64,000 nucleotides of DNA from Cupriavidus sp. YR651 (GCF_900101625.1 NZ_FMYZ01000007.1:310001-374000), one strand, 5' to 3'; numbered from the stretch's first letter, positions 8,363 to 18,740 are shown. Program-made: numbers and translations. The notes: generated by a model not told the origin, from the letters alone.

Positions 8363-9473
8363 TCCCGTGACCAGGTTCATGGCGGATTTCCGCTCCCCAC
8401 TCTCGCTGGCGCCGCGCGGCACGCCCTCGCGCAGCATGGCCTATGCCTCGCCGGTGTTCGCGCTGGCGCTGACGCTGTTGTTTGGCGCGCTGCTGTTCAT
8501 CGTGCTCGGCAAGGATCCTGCCGCGGCGCTCAAGGTGTTCCTGTTCGATCCGCTCAAGGACCAGCGCACGATCGGCGAGGTGTTGCTCAAGGCCGTGCCG
8601 CTGGTGCTGTGCGCGCTGGGGCTGTCGGTCTGCTACCGGGCCAACGTCTGGAACATCGGCGCCGATGGCCAGCTGATTCTCGGCGGCATCTTCGCCGGCG
8701 CGACCGTGCTGTACTTCGATACCCCCGGCCATACGATCGGCGGCCTGCCGGTGCTGGTGCTGGCCTCGCTGGCGGGCATCGTCGGCGGCATGGTCTGGGC
8801 TGCCATCACCGCGCTGCTCAAGGACCGCTTCAACGCCAACGAGATCCTGGTGTCGCTGATGCTGACCTACATCGCCCAGCAATTGTTGCTGTGGGTGGTC
8901 AACGGCCCGCTCAAGGATCCGGCCGGGATGAACTTCCCGCAGTCGAAGGTGTTCTCGTCCGAATTCCTGCTGCCGAACCTGCTGTCGGGGTCGCGCCTGC
9001 ACGCGGGATTCGCCGTGATGCTGGTGCTGGTGGCCATCATGACGGTGTTCGTTTTCCGCAGCTTCGCCGGCTACCGCCTGCAAGTGGGCGGCACCGCGCC
9101 GCTGGCCGCGCGCTATGCGGGCTTCTCGTCGCGCAATGCGCTGTGGAGCGCCCTGATGATCTCGGGCGGCACAGCCGGCCTCGCCGGTGCGTTCGAAGTG
9201 ACGGGACCAATCGGCCAACTGCTGCCGTCCATCTCGCCGGGGTATGGCTTCACCGCGATCATCGTCGCGTTCGTCGGCCGGCTGCATCCGGTGGGCACCG
9301 TGTTCGGCGGCATCGTGATGTCGCTGTTCTACATCGGCGGCGAGATGGCGCAATCGCGCCTGGGGCTGCCGTCCGCGATCGGCTGGGTTTTCCAGGGCAT
9401 GCTGCTGTTCTTCCTGCTGGCCTGCGACACCCTTATCGACAACCGCCTGCGCTGGCGCGCCAGGGCCGCCTGA
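8355..9473 (+). CDS. BMP-type ABC transporter permease 1
   Basis: Inner-membrane permease of the BPD_transp_2 fold (YufP/NupP-like), 372 aa with many hydrophobic helices. The family motif RANVWNIGADGQL is visible near residue 95. The ATG at 8355 is chosen because GGAGGTG sits 7 nt upstream inside the ATPase gene; the resulting 8-nt overlap implies translational coupling. An upstream in-frame start would need a longer overlap and lacks a ribosome binding site. Confidence 0.92.
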   Translation: MANPVTRFMADFRSPLSLAPRGTPSRSMAYASPVFALALTLLFGALLFIVLGKDPAAALKVFLFDPLKDQRTIGEVLLKAVPLVLCALGLSVCYRANVWNIGADGQLILGGIFAGATVLYFDTPGHTIGGLPVLVLASLAGIVGGMVWAAITALLKDRFNANEILVSLMLTYIAQQLLLWVVNGPLKDPAGMNFPQSKVFSSEFLLPNLLSGSRLHAGFAVMLVLVAIMTVFVFRSFAGYRLQVGGTAPLAARYAGFSSRNALWSALMISGGTAGLAGAFEVTGPIGQLLPSISPGYGFTAIIVAFVGRLHPVGTVFGGIVMSLFYIGGEMAQSRLGLPSAIGWVFQGMLLFFLLACDTLIDNRLRWRARAA

Positions 9474-9491
9474 ACCGGAGCGCACAAGAAT

Positions 9492-10412
9492 ATGGAACAA
9501 CTCGCTCCCTTGATCGCCACCGCGATCAACGCCGGCACGCCGTTGCTGCTGGCCGCGCTGGGCCTGCTCATCAACGAGCGCTCCGGCGTGCTCAACCTCG
9601 GCGCCGAAGGCATGATGCTGGTGGCCGCCGCGCTGGGTTTCATGGTCGGCTACCAGACGCAGTCGCCGATCCTCGGCTTCCTGGCCGGGGCCGTCGCCGG
9701 GATGCTGATGGCCTCGCTGTTCTCGTGGCTGGCGCTGGTGCTGGCCACCAACCAGGTGGCAACCGGTCTGGCGCTGTCGATCTTCGGCACGGGGCTGTCA
9801 GCCTTCATGGCGCAGCGCTTTGTCGGCTACGCCCTGCCCGCGCAGGCCAAGTCGGTGCCCTTCCTGGCGGACCTCCCCTTCATCGGCCCGGCCTTCTTCC
9901 AGCATCACTGGATGGTCTACTTCAGCCTGCTGCTGTGCTTTGCCATCATGTGGTTCCTGTTCCGCACGCGTGCAGGCCTGACGCTGCGCGCGATCGGCGA
10001 ATCGCCCGAGTCCGCCCATGCGTTGGGCTACCCGGTGCGCTGGATCCGCTTTGGCGCGCTGTTGTTCGGCGGCGCCTGCTGTGGACTGGCCGGCGCGTAC
10101 CTGTCGCTGGTCTACACGCCGATGTGGGTGGAGAACCTGGTCGCCGGTCGCGGCTGGATCGCCCTGGCGCTGACCACCTTCGCCACGTGGCGCCCGGGCC
10201 GGGTGCTGGTGGGCGCGTGGCTGTTCGGCGGCGTGACCATCCTCCAGTTCTACCTGCAGGGCATCGGCGTGTCGGTTCCATCGCAGTTCCTGTCGATGCT
10301 GCCCTACGCGGCCACGATCGTCGTGCTGGCACTGATTTCGCGTAACCCGGCGTGGATCCGGCTCAACATGCCGGCTTCGCTGGGCAAGCCGTTCCGCCCG
10401 GGCAATGCCTGA
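9492..10412 (+). CDS. BMP-type ABC transporter permease 2
   Basis: Second permease of the importer (YufQ/NupQ-like), 306 aa, all-helical. It contains the family motif NERSGVLNLGAEGMML near residues 29-44, which parallels the NIGADGQ segment of permease 1. It follows permease 1 by 18 nt and presumably forms a heterodimer with it. Confidence 0.92.
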   Translation: MEQLAPLIATAINAGTPLLLAALGLLINERSGVLNLGAEGMMLVAAALGFMVGYQTQSPILGFLAGAVAGMLMASLFSWLALVLATNQVATGLALSIFGTGLSAFMAQRFVGYALPAQAKSVPFLADLPFIGPAFFQHHWMVYFSLLLCFAIMWFLFRTRAGLTLRAIGESPESAHALGYPVRWIRFGALLFGGACCGLAGAYLSLVYTPMWVENLVAGRGWIALALTTFATWRPGRVLVGAWLFGGVTILQFYLQGIGVSVPSQFLSMLPYAATIVVLALISRNPAWIRLNMPASLGKPFRPGNA

Positions 10413-10494
10413 GGCGCGGGCCGCCACCGTGTTCACCAAGTCTTAGAACGAAGTCAAACCACAACGCATCACAAGACGTTTCAAGGAGAGATCG

Positions 10495-11637
10495 ATGATC
10501 GTTTCACGCAGGTCCACCCTGGCGGCCCTGGCCGCCACCGCTGTGCTGGCCCTGGCCGGCTGCGGCAAGAAGGAGGCCGAGAAGCCGGCCGAATCGGCAG
10601 CGCCGGCCTCGGCACCGGCTGCCGCGGCCAGCGAACCGCTGAAGGTGGCATTCGTCTACATCGGACCGGTGGGCGACGCTGGCTGGACGTTTGCGCACGA
10701 CTCGGGCCGCAAGGCCGTGGAAGCCAAGTTTGGCGACAAGGTGAAGACGACGTTCGTGGAGAACGTGCCCGAGTCCGCCGCCGACGCCGAGCGCGTGTTC
10801 CGCGACCTGGCCAGCCAGGGCAACAAGCTGATCTTCGGCACGACCTTCGGCTACATGGAATCCATGCTGAAGGTGGCCAAGGAGTTCCCGGACGTCAAGT
10901 TCGAGCACGCCACCGGCTTCAAGACCGCCGACAACCTGGGCCAGTACGACGTGCGCACCTATGAAGGCGCGTACCTGGCCGGCGTGGTGGCCGGCAAGAT
11001 GAGCAAGAGCGGCAAGATGGGCGTGGTGGCATCGGTGCCCATCCCCGAGGTGATCCGCAATATCGATTCCTTCACGCTCGGCGCGCGCAGCGTCAACCCG
11101 AAGGCCACGGTCAAGGTGGTGTGGGTGAACAAGTGGTTCGATCCGGGCAAGGAGCGTGAAGCGGCGACGACGCTGATCGGCCAGGGCGTGGACATGCTGA
11201 TGCAGAACACCGACTCCGCCGCCGTGGTGCAGACCGCGCAGGAAAAGGGCGTCTACGCGTTCGGCTGGGACAGCGACATGAGCAAGTTCGGCGAAAAGGC
11301 CCACCTGGCCGCCTCGGTGATCTCGTGGGGCGTCTACTACAACAAGGTGGTGGAAGACGTGCTGAACAAGCAATGGAAGTCCAACACCACGTGGTGGGGC
11401 CTGAAGGAAGGCATGATCGACCTGAAGGGCTTCAACGCCGTGGTGCCGGATGACGTGAAGGCGCTGGTCGAAGAGCGCAAGAAGGGCGTGATCGATGGCA
11501 GCGCGCCGATCTGGAAGGGTCCGCTGAAGGACAACGCCGGCAAGGAACAACTGACGAAGGACCAGGTGGCCGACGACAACTTCCTGCACAACATCAAGTT
11601 CTACGTGGAAGGCGTGGAAGGCAACGTCCCGGGCTGA
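10495..11637 (+). CDS. BMP family ABC transporter substrate-binding lipoprotein
   Basis: Membrane-anchored receptor of 380 aa in the Bmp/PnrA basic-membrane-protein family, which binds purine nucleosides or related ligands. The signal peptide ends in the lipobox LAGC with the modified cysteine at residue 23, followed by an Ala/Pro/Glu-rich linker. Family motifs YIGPVGDAGWTFAHD and GTTFGYMES are present. A good Shine-Dalgarno (AAGGAGAG) precedes the ATG. It is the last gene of the operon, 82 nt after permease 2, followed by a terminator. Confidence 0.93.
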   Translation: MIVSRRSTLAALAATAVLALAGCGKKEAEKPAESAAPASAPAAAASEPLKVAFVYIGPVGDAGWTFAHDSGRKAVEAKFGDKVKTTFVENVPESAADAERVFRDLASQGNKLIFGTTFGYMESMLKVAKEFPDVKFEHATGFKTADNLGQYDVRTYEGAYLAGVVAGKMSKSGKMGVVASVPIPEVIRNIDSFTLGARSVNPKATVKVVWVNKWFDPGKEREAATTLIGQGVDMLMQNTDSAAVVQTAQEKGVYAFGWDSDMSKFGEKAHLAASVISWGVYYNKVVEDVLNKQWKSNTTWWGLKEGMIDLKGFNAVVPDDVKALVEERKKGVIDGSAPIWKGPLKDNAGKEQLTKDQVADDNFLHNIKFYVEGVEGNVPG

Positions 11638-11701
11638 TCCGCAACGGTACGACAGACGGCGACGTCGCCCGGCCTGCTCGCGGGCCGGGGCGTATGCCGC
11701 A

Positions 11702-11737
11702 GGGCCGGTGGCTGCAGTGCAGTCTCCGGCCTTTTTT
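11702..11737 (+). terminator. intrinsic terminator of the BMP transporter operon
   Basis: GGCCGG/CCGGCC stem (11703-11708 with 11726-11731) with an internal CTGCA/TGCAG hairpin in the loop, followed by a T6 tract. Confidence 0.85.
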
Positions 11738-11738
11738 C

Positions 11739-11785
11739 TTGCCGATTGCCTTGCCGATTGCCTTGCCGATCGCCCGCCGATTGCC
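11739..11785. repeat. 12-bp tandem repeat TTGCCGATTGCC
   Basis: Directly after the terminator, the 12-mer TTGCCGATTGCC is repeated about three and a half times with small changes. It is non-coding, with no flanking gene in the repeat. Confidence 0.75.
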
Positions 11786-11876
11786 TGGTAATTGGCAAAA
11801 GGAACTTGAACCGCTCCGCTCCGGCCCAAGCTATCTGTGCATGCGCTCCCGGCGCGTGTGAACAAGGAGGCCCATC

Positions 11877-12170
11877 ATGTGGAAGCGATTCTCAGCCCTG
11901 TGGACGCTGCTGCGCCGTGACGGCAGGCTGTTCTGGTTCGCGCTGCGGCATCCCGACGCGCCGCCGTGGCTCAAGCCGGCCGCATTCGGCCTGGTGCTCT
12001 ACGCCATCTCTCCGATCGACCTCATCCCGGACGTGATCGCCGGGCTGGGCATCGTGGACGACGTTGTGCTGATTCCGCTGGCCGTCCATCTGATCCTGAA
12101 GCGGCTGCCGCCTCATATCCTGCGACAGGCCGAACTGCGCGCCAACGCGACCACCGTGCGGCCGCGCTGA
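11877..12170 (+). CDS. YkvA family (DUF1232) small membrane-associated protein
   Basis: 97-aa protein with the DUF1232 core, seen as LVLYAISPIDLIPDVIAGLGIVDD, a hydrophobic hairpin with the hallmark SPIDLIPD motif. The function of the family is unknown. The start is supported by an AAGGAGG box 8 nt upstream. It is monocistronic as far as can be seen; the next gene (mgsA) is on the opposite strand. Confidence 0.9.
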   Translation: MWKRFSALWTLLRRDGRLFWFALRHPDAPPWLKPAAFGLVLYAISPIDLIPDVIAGLGIVDDVVLIPLAVHLILKRLPPHILRQAELRANATTVRPR

Positions 12171-12244
12171 GTGTCGCGCCGAACTACGCTCCGAATGTCA
12201 CGCTGGCCTGCGCCCTGACGCGCGCCAGCGCCCCACCCGCCGAT

Positions 12245-12676
12245 TCAGGCCGCCGGCTTGTCGGCGGCTTTCTTTTTGTCGTCTTTTTCGTCGACGAAGC
12301 AGTGTCGGGCCAGCTCCACGACCAGGAGTTCGGCCGTCGCCAGATTGGTCGCGCACGGCACATTGTGCACATCGCATGCGCGCACCAGCGCATTGATATC
12401 CGGTTCATGCGGCTGCGGGGTCATCGGGTCGCGCAGGAAAATGACCGCGGTGATGCGGCCCTCCGCAAGCTGGGCGCCAATCTGCAGGTCGCCGCCCCAC
12501 GGGCCGGACAACATGCGGATGATCTCCAGGCCGACTTCGTCTGCGATCCGGCCGCCGGTGGTGCCGGTAGCCAGCAGCTCGCATCGCGCGAGGAAGTCGC
12601 GGTGCCGGCCGGCAAACGCAACAATGTCATCCTTCTTGTGATCGTGCGCGATCAGCGCAATGCGTGGGCGGGTCAT
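12245..12676 (-). CDS. mgsA: methylglyoxal synthase
   Basis: Converts dihydroxyacetone phosphate to methylglyoxal plus phosphate, a glycolytic bypass relieving phosphate limitation or sugar-phosphate stress. 143 aa from the chosen ATG. Visible family motifs: IALIAHDHKK at the N-terminus, the phosphate-binding LATGTTGG, SGPWGGDLQIGA with the catalytic aspartate, and FLRDPMTPQPHEPDI. The C-terminus is a Lys/Asp-rich tail (EKDDKKKAADKPAA) not needed by the E. coli enzyme. An in-frame ATG at 12721 would add 15 residues; the shorter start matches the family. Confidence 0.93.
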   Translation of the reverse strand: MTRPRIALIAHDHKKDDIVAFAGRHRDFLARCELLATGTTGGRIADEVGLEIIRMLSGPWGGDLQIGAQLAEGRITAVIFLRDPMTPQPHEPDINALVRACDVHNVPCATNLATAELLVVELARHCFVDEKDDKKKAADKPAA

Positions 12677-12777
12677 CAGAAATTCCGGAAGTCTTGAAAG
12701 GCTGGAACGACGGTACAACACGCTGCGCTACCGCGTCCAACGACAACGCCTCACACGCAGCATGACGATTCCTCACG

Positions 12778-12810
12778 CCCGTGACCCCGGCATTGCGCCG
12801 GCATCACGGG
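12778..12810. repeat. inverted repeat (hairpin) between mgsA and SDR
   Basis: CCCGTG/CACGGG outer stem with inner GCCGG-type pairing. No T-run follows on either strand, so it is a weak terminator at best or an mRNA-stability hairpin for the SDR transcript. Confidence 0.45.
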
Positions 12811-12827
12811 ATTTACGCGTCAGGGCG

Positions 12828-13616
12828 TCAGAAGGTGCCGGGGTAGGCACCGCCGTCCAGCAGCACGTTCTGGCCGGTCATGAAGGCGGCCTGCTTGCTG
12901 CACAGGAACGCGCACGTCGCACCGAACTCGACCGGATCGCCAAAGCGGCGGGTCGGGTTGGCGGCGGCGCGGCGCTCGGCCACCTCTTCCACGGTCAGGC
13001 CGGCCTTCTTGGCGCCGCCTTCCATCGTCTTGTAGAGGCGGTCCGTGTTGAACGGCCCCGGCAGCAGGTTGTTGACGGTGACGCCATGCTGCGCGACTTC
13101 GCGCGCCAGGCCGGCAACGAAACCGGTCAGGCCCGAGCGCGCGCCGTTGGACAGGCCCAGCACGTCGATCGGCGCCTTGACCGCGCCGCTGGTGATGTTG
13201 ATGATGCGGCCCCACTTGCGGGCGATCATGCCGTCCACGGTCGCCTTGATCAGCTCGATCGGCGTCAGCATGTTGGCGTCGATGGCGGCGAGCCAGTCGT
13301 TGCGGTCCCAGTCGCGGAAGTTGCCCGGGGGCGGGCCGCCGGCGTTGTTCACCAGGATATCGATATCACCCAGCTTGGCCGCGGCGTCCAGCGCCTGCTT
13401 GCGGCCCTCGGGCGTGGTGATGTCGGTGGCCACCGCCACCACGCGGCGGCCATGGCGCGCGCGCAGGCCGGCGGCAGCCTTCTCCAGTGCCTCGGCACCG
13501 CGCGCCACGATCACCACGTCGACGCCTTCGGCCGCCAGCGCGTCGGCGCACGCAAACCCAAGTCCCTTGCTGGCACCGCACACCAGCGCATGCTTACCGC
13601 GCAGTCCGAAATCCAT
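12828..13616 (-). CDS. divergent short-chain dehydrogenase/reductase-like protein
   Basis: 262-aa Rossmann-fold protein of the SDR superfamily, close to the BKR-like subgroup. The nucleotide site CGASKGLG (residues 13-20) and NNAGG (90-94) are present, and a serine sits at 143 (ITSGAV). The catalytic Tyr-x-x-x-Lys is absent: the expected region reads GLSNGAR (154-160). A subgroup of SDRs lacking the canonical tetrad is known, so this may bind NAD(P) without classical reductase activity. The ATG at 13616 is chosen because GGAGAG lies just upstream; an earlier in-frame ATG gives a non-family extension. Confidence 0.85.
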   Translation of the reverse strand: MDFGLRGKHALVCGASKGLGFACADALAAEGVDVVIVARGAEALEKAAAGLRARHGRRVVAVATDITTPEGRKQALDAAAKLGDIDILVNNAGGPPPGNFRDWDRNDWLAAIDANMLTPIELIKATVDGMIARKWGRIINITSGAVKAPIDVLGLSNGARSGLTGFVAGLAREVAQHGVTVNNLLPGPFNTDRLYKTMEGGAKKAGLTVEEVAERRAAANPTRRFGDPVEFGATCAFLCSKQAAFMTGQNVLLDGGAYPGTF

Positions 13617-13694
13617 TGCTCGCTCTCCTTCCTCGGTTAATCGATTGCCGGGCACCGGATGCTCGCCCGGCGTTCCCGTTGCTTGCTGAAAAAA

Positions 13695-14621
13695 TCAGGC
13701 CTTCCTGGTCGACAGCAAATACATGCCGCCCAGCACCAGCGCACTGCCCGCGATCTGCACGCCGGTGATCGGCTCGCCGAGCAGCCAGAACGCCAGCAGC
13801 AGCGTCGACACCGGGCCGATCATGCCCGCCTGCGACGCCATCGGCGCGCCGATGCGCGCCACCGCGATCATCGTCAGCGAGACCGGCAGCACCGTGCAGA
13901 ACACCGCATTGACGAGTGACAGCCACATCACCGGCGCCGGTTGCGCCAGTTCGGCCAGCGGCCGGCCAAGCGCCAGATACTGCACCACGCAGCAGAACGT
14001 CGATACGCACATCGCATAGGCCACCAGACGCAGGGAACCCACGCGCTGCACCAACTCGCCACTCAGAATCAGGTACACACCATACGACAACGCGCTCGCC
14101 AGCACCAGCGCACCGCCAAGCCATACGCGCTCGCCGCTCACGCCGAGATCATGCGCGAATACCAGCACGATGCCCGCATACGCCAGCAACAGCGATATCC
14201 ACTGCCGGACGTGAATGGGCCGGCGGAATACCAGCGCCGTGGTCAGCAGCACGAACGACGGCGTCAGGAAGAGGATCAGGCGCTCCAGTCCGGCCGTGAT
14301 GTATTGCAAGCCCAGGAAATCGAGGAAGCTCGACAGGTAGTAGCCGATGATGCCCAGGAACACCACGCGGCCGCGATCCGCCCAGGACAGCGCCGGCCGC
14401 TTGCGCGCCTGCCACCAGCCAATCGCCATGAACAGGGGCACCGCAAACAGCATCCGCAGCGTGATGACCATCACGGCGTCCACGTTGTAGCGGTACATCA
14501 GCTTGGCGACGATGGCCTTGGCGGAGAACAGCACGGCGCCGATGGCCGCGACGGCGAGCCCGTAGCGCTGCGGCGCGGGCAACTCGGCGGGCGATGACAG
14601 GGACTTCTGGGATGCGGACAC
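13695..14621 (-). CDS. EamA/DMT-family transporter
   Basis: 308-aa inner-membrane protein with ten predicted hydrophobic helices in two EamA repeats (about residues 20-150 and 165-305). This drug/metabolite transporter family exports metabolites or amino acids. The substrate is unknown. It lies 78 nt upstream of the SDR gene on the same strand and might be co-transcribed with it. It is divergent from the Bug receptor gene at 15033. Confidence 0.9.
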   Translation of the reverse strand: MSASQKSLSSPAELPAPQRYGLAVAAIGAVLFSAKAIVAKLMYRYNVDAVMVITLRMLFAVPLFMAIGWWQARKRPALSWADRGRVVFLGIIGYYLSSFLDFLGLQYITAGLERLILFLTPSFVLLTTALVFRRPIHVRQWISLLLAYAGIVLVFAHDLGVSGERVWLGGALVLASALSYGVYLILSGELVQRVGSLRLVAYAMCVSTFCCVVQYLALGRPLAELAQPAPVMWLSLVNAVFCTVLPVSLTMIAVARIGAPMASQAGMIGPVSTLLLAFWLLGEPITGVQIAGSALVLGGMYLLSTRKA

Positions 14622-15032
14622 GGGGCGTGGGAGGCACTATCAAATTGATTCTGGCGTCGTTGCGCGATTCGCTTGCCGCCCCCCTCTGCTGTCCGCGGCC
14701 GCGCGTCTGGCCAGAACCGCGATCGGGTCATGTCTATCGGATCATGTCGATAGCACCTCTCGGTCTGGGAAACGCCGGGCGGTCGCACGGGAGCGGCGGG
14801 AACAGGTGCGCGTGGATGCCAGGACCCGACGATTGTATGTCAAAAGGCGCAAAGTCCGCCGGCCGGAACGAGAGGCGCCAGCGCGGCGCGCCGGCCTGCG
14901 AGAGGCCCGCTGCCATGCGCTGCCCGGCGTGCGGCTTTCCCATACAATGGCCCGTGCCGCCCCCGGCACATCCCGGCACATTCACCGCCGATGCCACGGG
15001 GCGAGACAACAACATCTGGAGATACCCGAGTC
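14622..15032. other. divergent intergenic region with direct and inverted repeats
   Basis: 411 bp between the DMT permease (minus) and the Bug receptor (plus). Two overlapping 16-bp near-identical copies, ATCGGGTCATGTCTAT (14722-14737) and ATCGGATCATGTCGAT (14736-14751), sit in the middle and contain an inverted pair CTATCG/CGATAG (14734-14753). A TACAAT hexamer at 14943-14948 is a possible -10 for the Bug gene. No gene was seen here. Confidence 0.6.
14722..14753. promoter_or_regulatory. repeated operator-like element
   Basis: Tandem 14-bp-period repeat with 14 of 16 matches between copies and an embedded CTATCG/CGATAG inverted pair. Its position between divergent genes suggests a regulator binding site. 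The regulator is not identified. Confidence 0.45.
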
Positions 15033-16028
15033 ATGCCGCACCGTTCCGCCCCGGCCTCGCGCCGCGCGTTTATCGCCTCCGCCATTTCCCTCGCCATCGC
15101 CAGCTTCGCGGGCAACACCAGCGCCGCCGACGCCTTCCCCGCCAAGCCGATCCGCTTCGTGGTGCCTTACGCCGCCGGCGGCACGACCGACCTCGTCGCG
15201 CGCACCGTGGGCCAGCGCGTGGCTGAAAAGCTCGGACAGCCCGTGGTGGTGGAAAACCGCCCCGGCGCCGGCGGCAACATCGGCATGGAGGCGGTGGCCA
15301 AGGCGCCGGCGGACGGCTATACGATCGGCTTTGGCGCCATCTCCACCAACGCGCTGAATCCGCATATCTACAAGCACGTGCCGTTCGATCCGCGCCGCGA
15401 CTTCACGGCCATCAGCCTGTTGGGCACGTCCACCATCGTGCTGGAAGTGAGCGAGAGCCTGCCGGTGAAGACCGTGCCGGAGCTGATTGCCTACGCCAAG
15501 GCGCATCCGGGCCTGACCTATGCGACGGCGGGCACCGGCACCTCGATGCACCTGGCCGGCGCGATGTTCTCGCAGGTGACCCAGACCGGCCTGACCCATG
15601 TGCCATACAAGGGCAGCAGCCCGGCCATCAACGATCTGCTGGGCGGCCATATCCAGGTGATGTTCGACAATCTGCCGGCGTCGCTGCCGCACATCCAGGC
15701 CGGCAAGCTGCGTGCGCTGGCCGTGGCCGGCAAGGCGCGCTCGCCGTCGCTGCCGAATGTGCCGACGCTGGCGGAGGCGGGCCTGCCGGGCTACGCGGTG
15801 GAGCCGTGGTTCGGCGTCTATGGCCCCGCCAACCTGCCCGCGCCGGTGGTGCAGGCGTTGAACGCGGCGTTCGTGGAGGCGCTGGCGCGCCCCGACGTGC
15901 GCGACAAGCTGGTCCAGGCCGGTTTCAATCCGAAGGGATCGACCGCGGCGGAACTGCAGGCGTTGACGCAGACCGAATACGAGCGTTTCGGCAAGGTCGC
16001 CAAGGCCGCCGCCATCACCGTCGAGTGA
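15033..16028 (+). CDS. Bug/TctC-type tripartite tricarboxylate transporter substrate-binding protein
   Basis: Periplasmic receptor of 331 aa in the Bug family that is greatly expanded in Burkholderiales. Tat/Sec-like signal SRRAFIASAISLAIASFAGNTSAAD, then the hallmark KPIRFVVPYAAGGTTD and GGNIGMEAVAKAPADGYT. Bug proteins bind carboxylates, aromatic acids or amino acids; the ligand is unknown here. No TctA/TctB membrane partners are adjacent, so it is an orphan receptor. The ATG at 15033 has GGAGA 10 nt upstream; an earlier ATG at 14991 has none. Confidence 0.92.
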   Translation: MPHRSAPASRRAFIASAISLAIASFAGNTSAADAFPAKPIRFVVPYAAGGTTDLVARTVGQRVAEKLGQPVVVENRPGAGGNIGMEAVAKAPADGYTIGFGAISTNALNPHIYKHVPFDPRRDFTAISLLGTSTIVLEVSESLPVKTVPELIAYAKAHPGLTYATAGTGTSMHLAGAMFSQVTQTGLTHVPYKGSSPAINDLLGGHIQVMFDNLPASLPHIQAGKLRALAVAGKARSPSLPNVPTLAEAGLPGYAVEPWFGVYGPANLPAPVVQALNAAFVEALARPDVRDKLVQAGFNPKGSTAAELQALTQTEYERFGKVAKAAAITVE

Positions 16029-16190
16029 AGGGTGCGCTGCGCGGCGGGCTTCCGGTTGATTGACCGGCAGGCTGCCGGCGGCGCCAGGCGCGGCGGGCGG
16101 GTCGGTATCCATTACAATCCCGCTGCATCGGGCGCGTGGCCAGCATGGCCGCGCAGCCCTGACCAGACACCTGCCGAGCCCGCCGCTGCC

Positions 16191-16841
16191 ATGAAACAAG
16201 ATCCGCGTTTCCCTAATCTCTTCATCCTCAATCACCCGCTGATCCAGCACAAGCTCTCGCATATGCGCGACAAGGAAACGTCGACGCGTACGTTCCGCGA
16301 GCTGCTGCGCGAGATCACGCTGCTGATGGGCTACGAGATCACCCGCAACCTGCCCCTGACCACGCGTCACATCGATACGCCACTGGTGCCGCTGGAGGCG
16401 CCGGTCATCGCCGGCAAGAAGCTGACGATCGTGCCCGTGCTGCGCGCTGGTGTCGGCATGAGCGACGGCCTGGTCGAGCTGATTCCGTCGGCCCGGATCG
16501 GCCATATCGGCGTGTACCGCGACGAGCATCACCGCCCCGTGGAGTACCTGGTGCGCCTGCCGGACGTCGAGGACCGCAGCTTCATCCTGTGCGATCCGAT
16601 GGTCGCCACCGGCTACTCGGCCGCGCATGCGGTGGACGTGCTCAAGCGCCGCGGCGTCAAGGACGAGGCCATCACCTTCGTGGCGCTGGTGGCCGCGCCC
16701 GAAGGTGTGGAAGTCTTCCAGCGCGCCCACCCCGGCGTGAAGCTGTTCGTGGCATCGCTGGACAGCCATCTCGATGAGCATGCCTACATCATCCCGGGCC
16801 TGGGCGACGCGGGCGACCGGCTGTTCGGCACGAAGAACTGA
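16191..16841 (+). CDS. upp: uracil phosphoribosyltransferase
   Basis: Salvages uracil with PRPP to form UMP. 216 aa, normal length. Visible: the N-terminal substrate region HPLIQHKLSHMRDKETST, VPVLRAGVGMSDG and the PRPP loop CDPMVATGYSA (usually LDPMLATGGSA, so slightly diverged), and the uracil-binding YIIPGLGDAGDRLFGT at the C-terminus. A TACAAT hexamer at 16113-16118 is a possible -10. The gene appears to be monocistronic. Confidence 0.96.
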   Translation: MKQDPRFPNLFILNHPLIQHKLSHMRDKETSTRTFRELLREITLLMGYEITRNLPLTTRHIDTPLVPLEAPVIAGKKLTIVPVLRAGVGMSDGLVELIPSARIGHIGVYRDEHHRPVEYLVRLPDVEDRSFILCDPMVATGYSAAHAVDVLKRRGVKDEAITFVALVAAPEGVEVFQRAHPGVKLFVASLDSHLDEHAYIIPGLGDAGDRLFGTKN

Positions 16842-16849
16842 GGGATGCC

Positions 16850-16868
16850 GAGGCGCTTGATGCGCCTC
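16850..16868 (+). terminator. weak hairpin after upp
   Basis: Perfect 7-bp stem GAGGCGC/GCGCCTC with a 5-nt loop, followed by AATATTT rather than a pure T-run. Probable but weak terminator. Confidence 0.5.
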
Positions 16869-16940
16869 AATATTTGAGTGGCGTGGCTCCTTACACTGAA
16901 AGTCGTTTTTCTACGACGTGTTCCGCCCAGGAGTCCACAT

Positions 16941-17111
16941 ATGGAAGCCATCAAGATTCTCTTCTCGACGCCCACCGGGCTGGCCAGCCTGGCCGTCATT
17001 GCCTTCATCATCGGCATGGGCGCGTTCTTCGCCCGCCTTTTTGCGCGGAAAATGCGCGAGGATGCCGAGGCCGCGAGAAAGGCCGGGCGAGCGCCTCACA
17101 CTGATATCTGA
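16941..17111 (+). CDS. DUF3149 family small membrane protein
   Basis: 56-aa protein MEAIKILFSTPTGLAS..., one hydrophobic helix (about residues 14-36) followed by a basic/acidic tail. It matches the DUF3149 pattern of small inner-membrane proteins of unknown role in betaproteobacteria. The ATG at 16941 is preceded by AGGAG. A longer reading frame from 16878 would add 21 residues that look like untranslated leader. A strong terminator follows at once. Confidence 0.8.
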   Translation: MEAIKILFSTPTGLASLAVIAFIIGMGAFFARLFARKMREDAEAARKAGRAPHTDI

Positions 17112-17117
17112 AGCAAG

Positions 17118-17149
17118 AAAAAACGCCTGCATGTTGCAGGCGTTTTTTT
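17118..17149. terminator. bidirectional intrinsic terminator
   Basis: Stem AAAACGCCTGCA/TGCAGGCGTTTT with a 3-nt loop (17132-17134), flanked by A- and T-runs. It serves both the DUF3149 gene (plus) and the HerA-like gene (minus), which converge here. Confidence 0.92.
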
Positions 17150-17177
17150 CAGGGTCCGGCGCCATCGCTGGCCAGCT

Positions 17178-18740
<1,563 letters not shown>

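Noticed and set aside
14982..16781. 599-codon antisense frame over the Bug receptor and upp
   Set aside because: A shadow of two genuine plus-strand genes; Arg/His-rich low-information translation.
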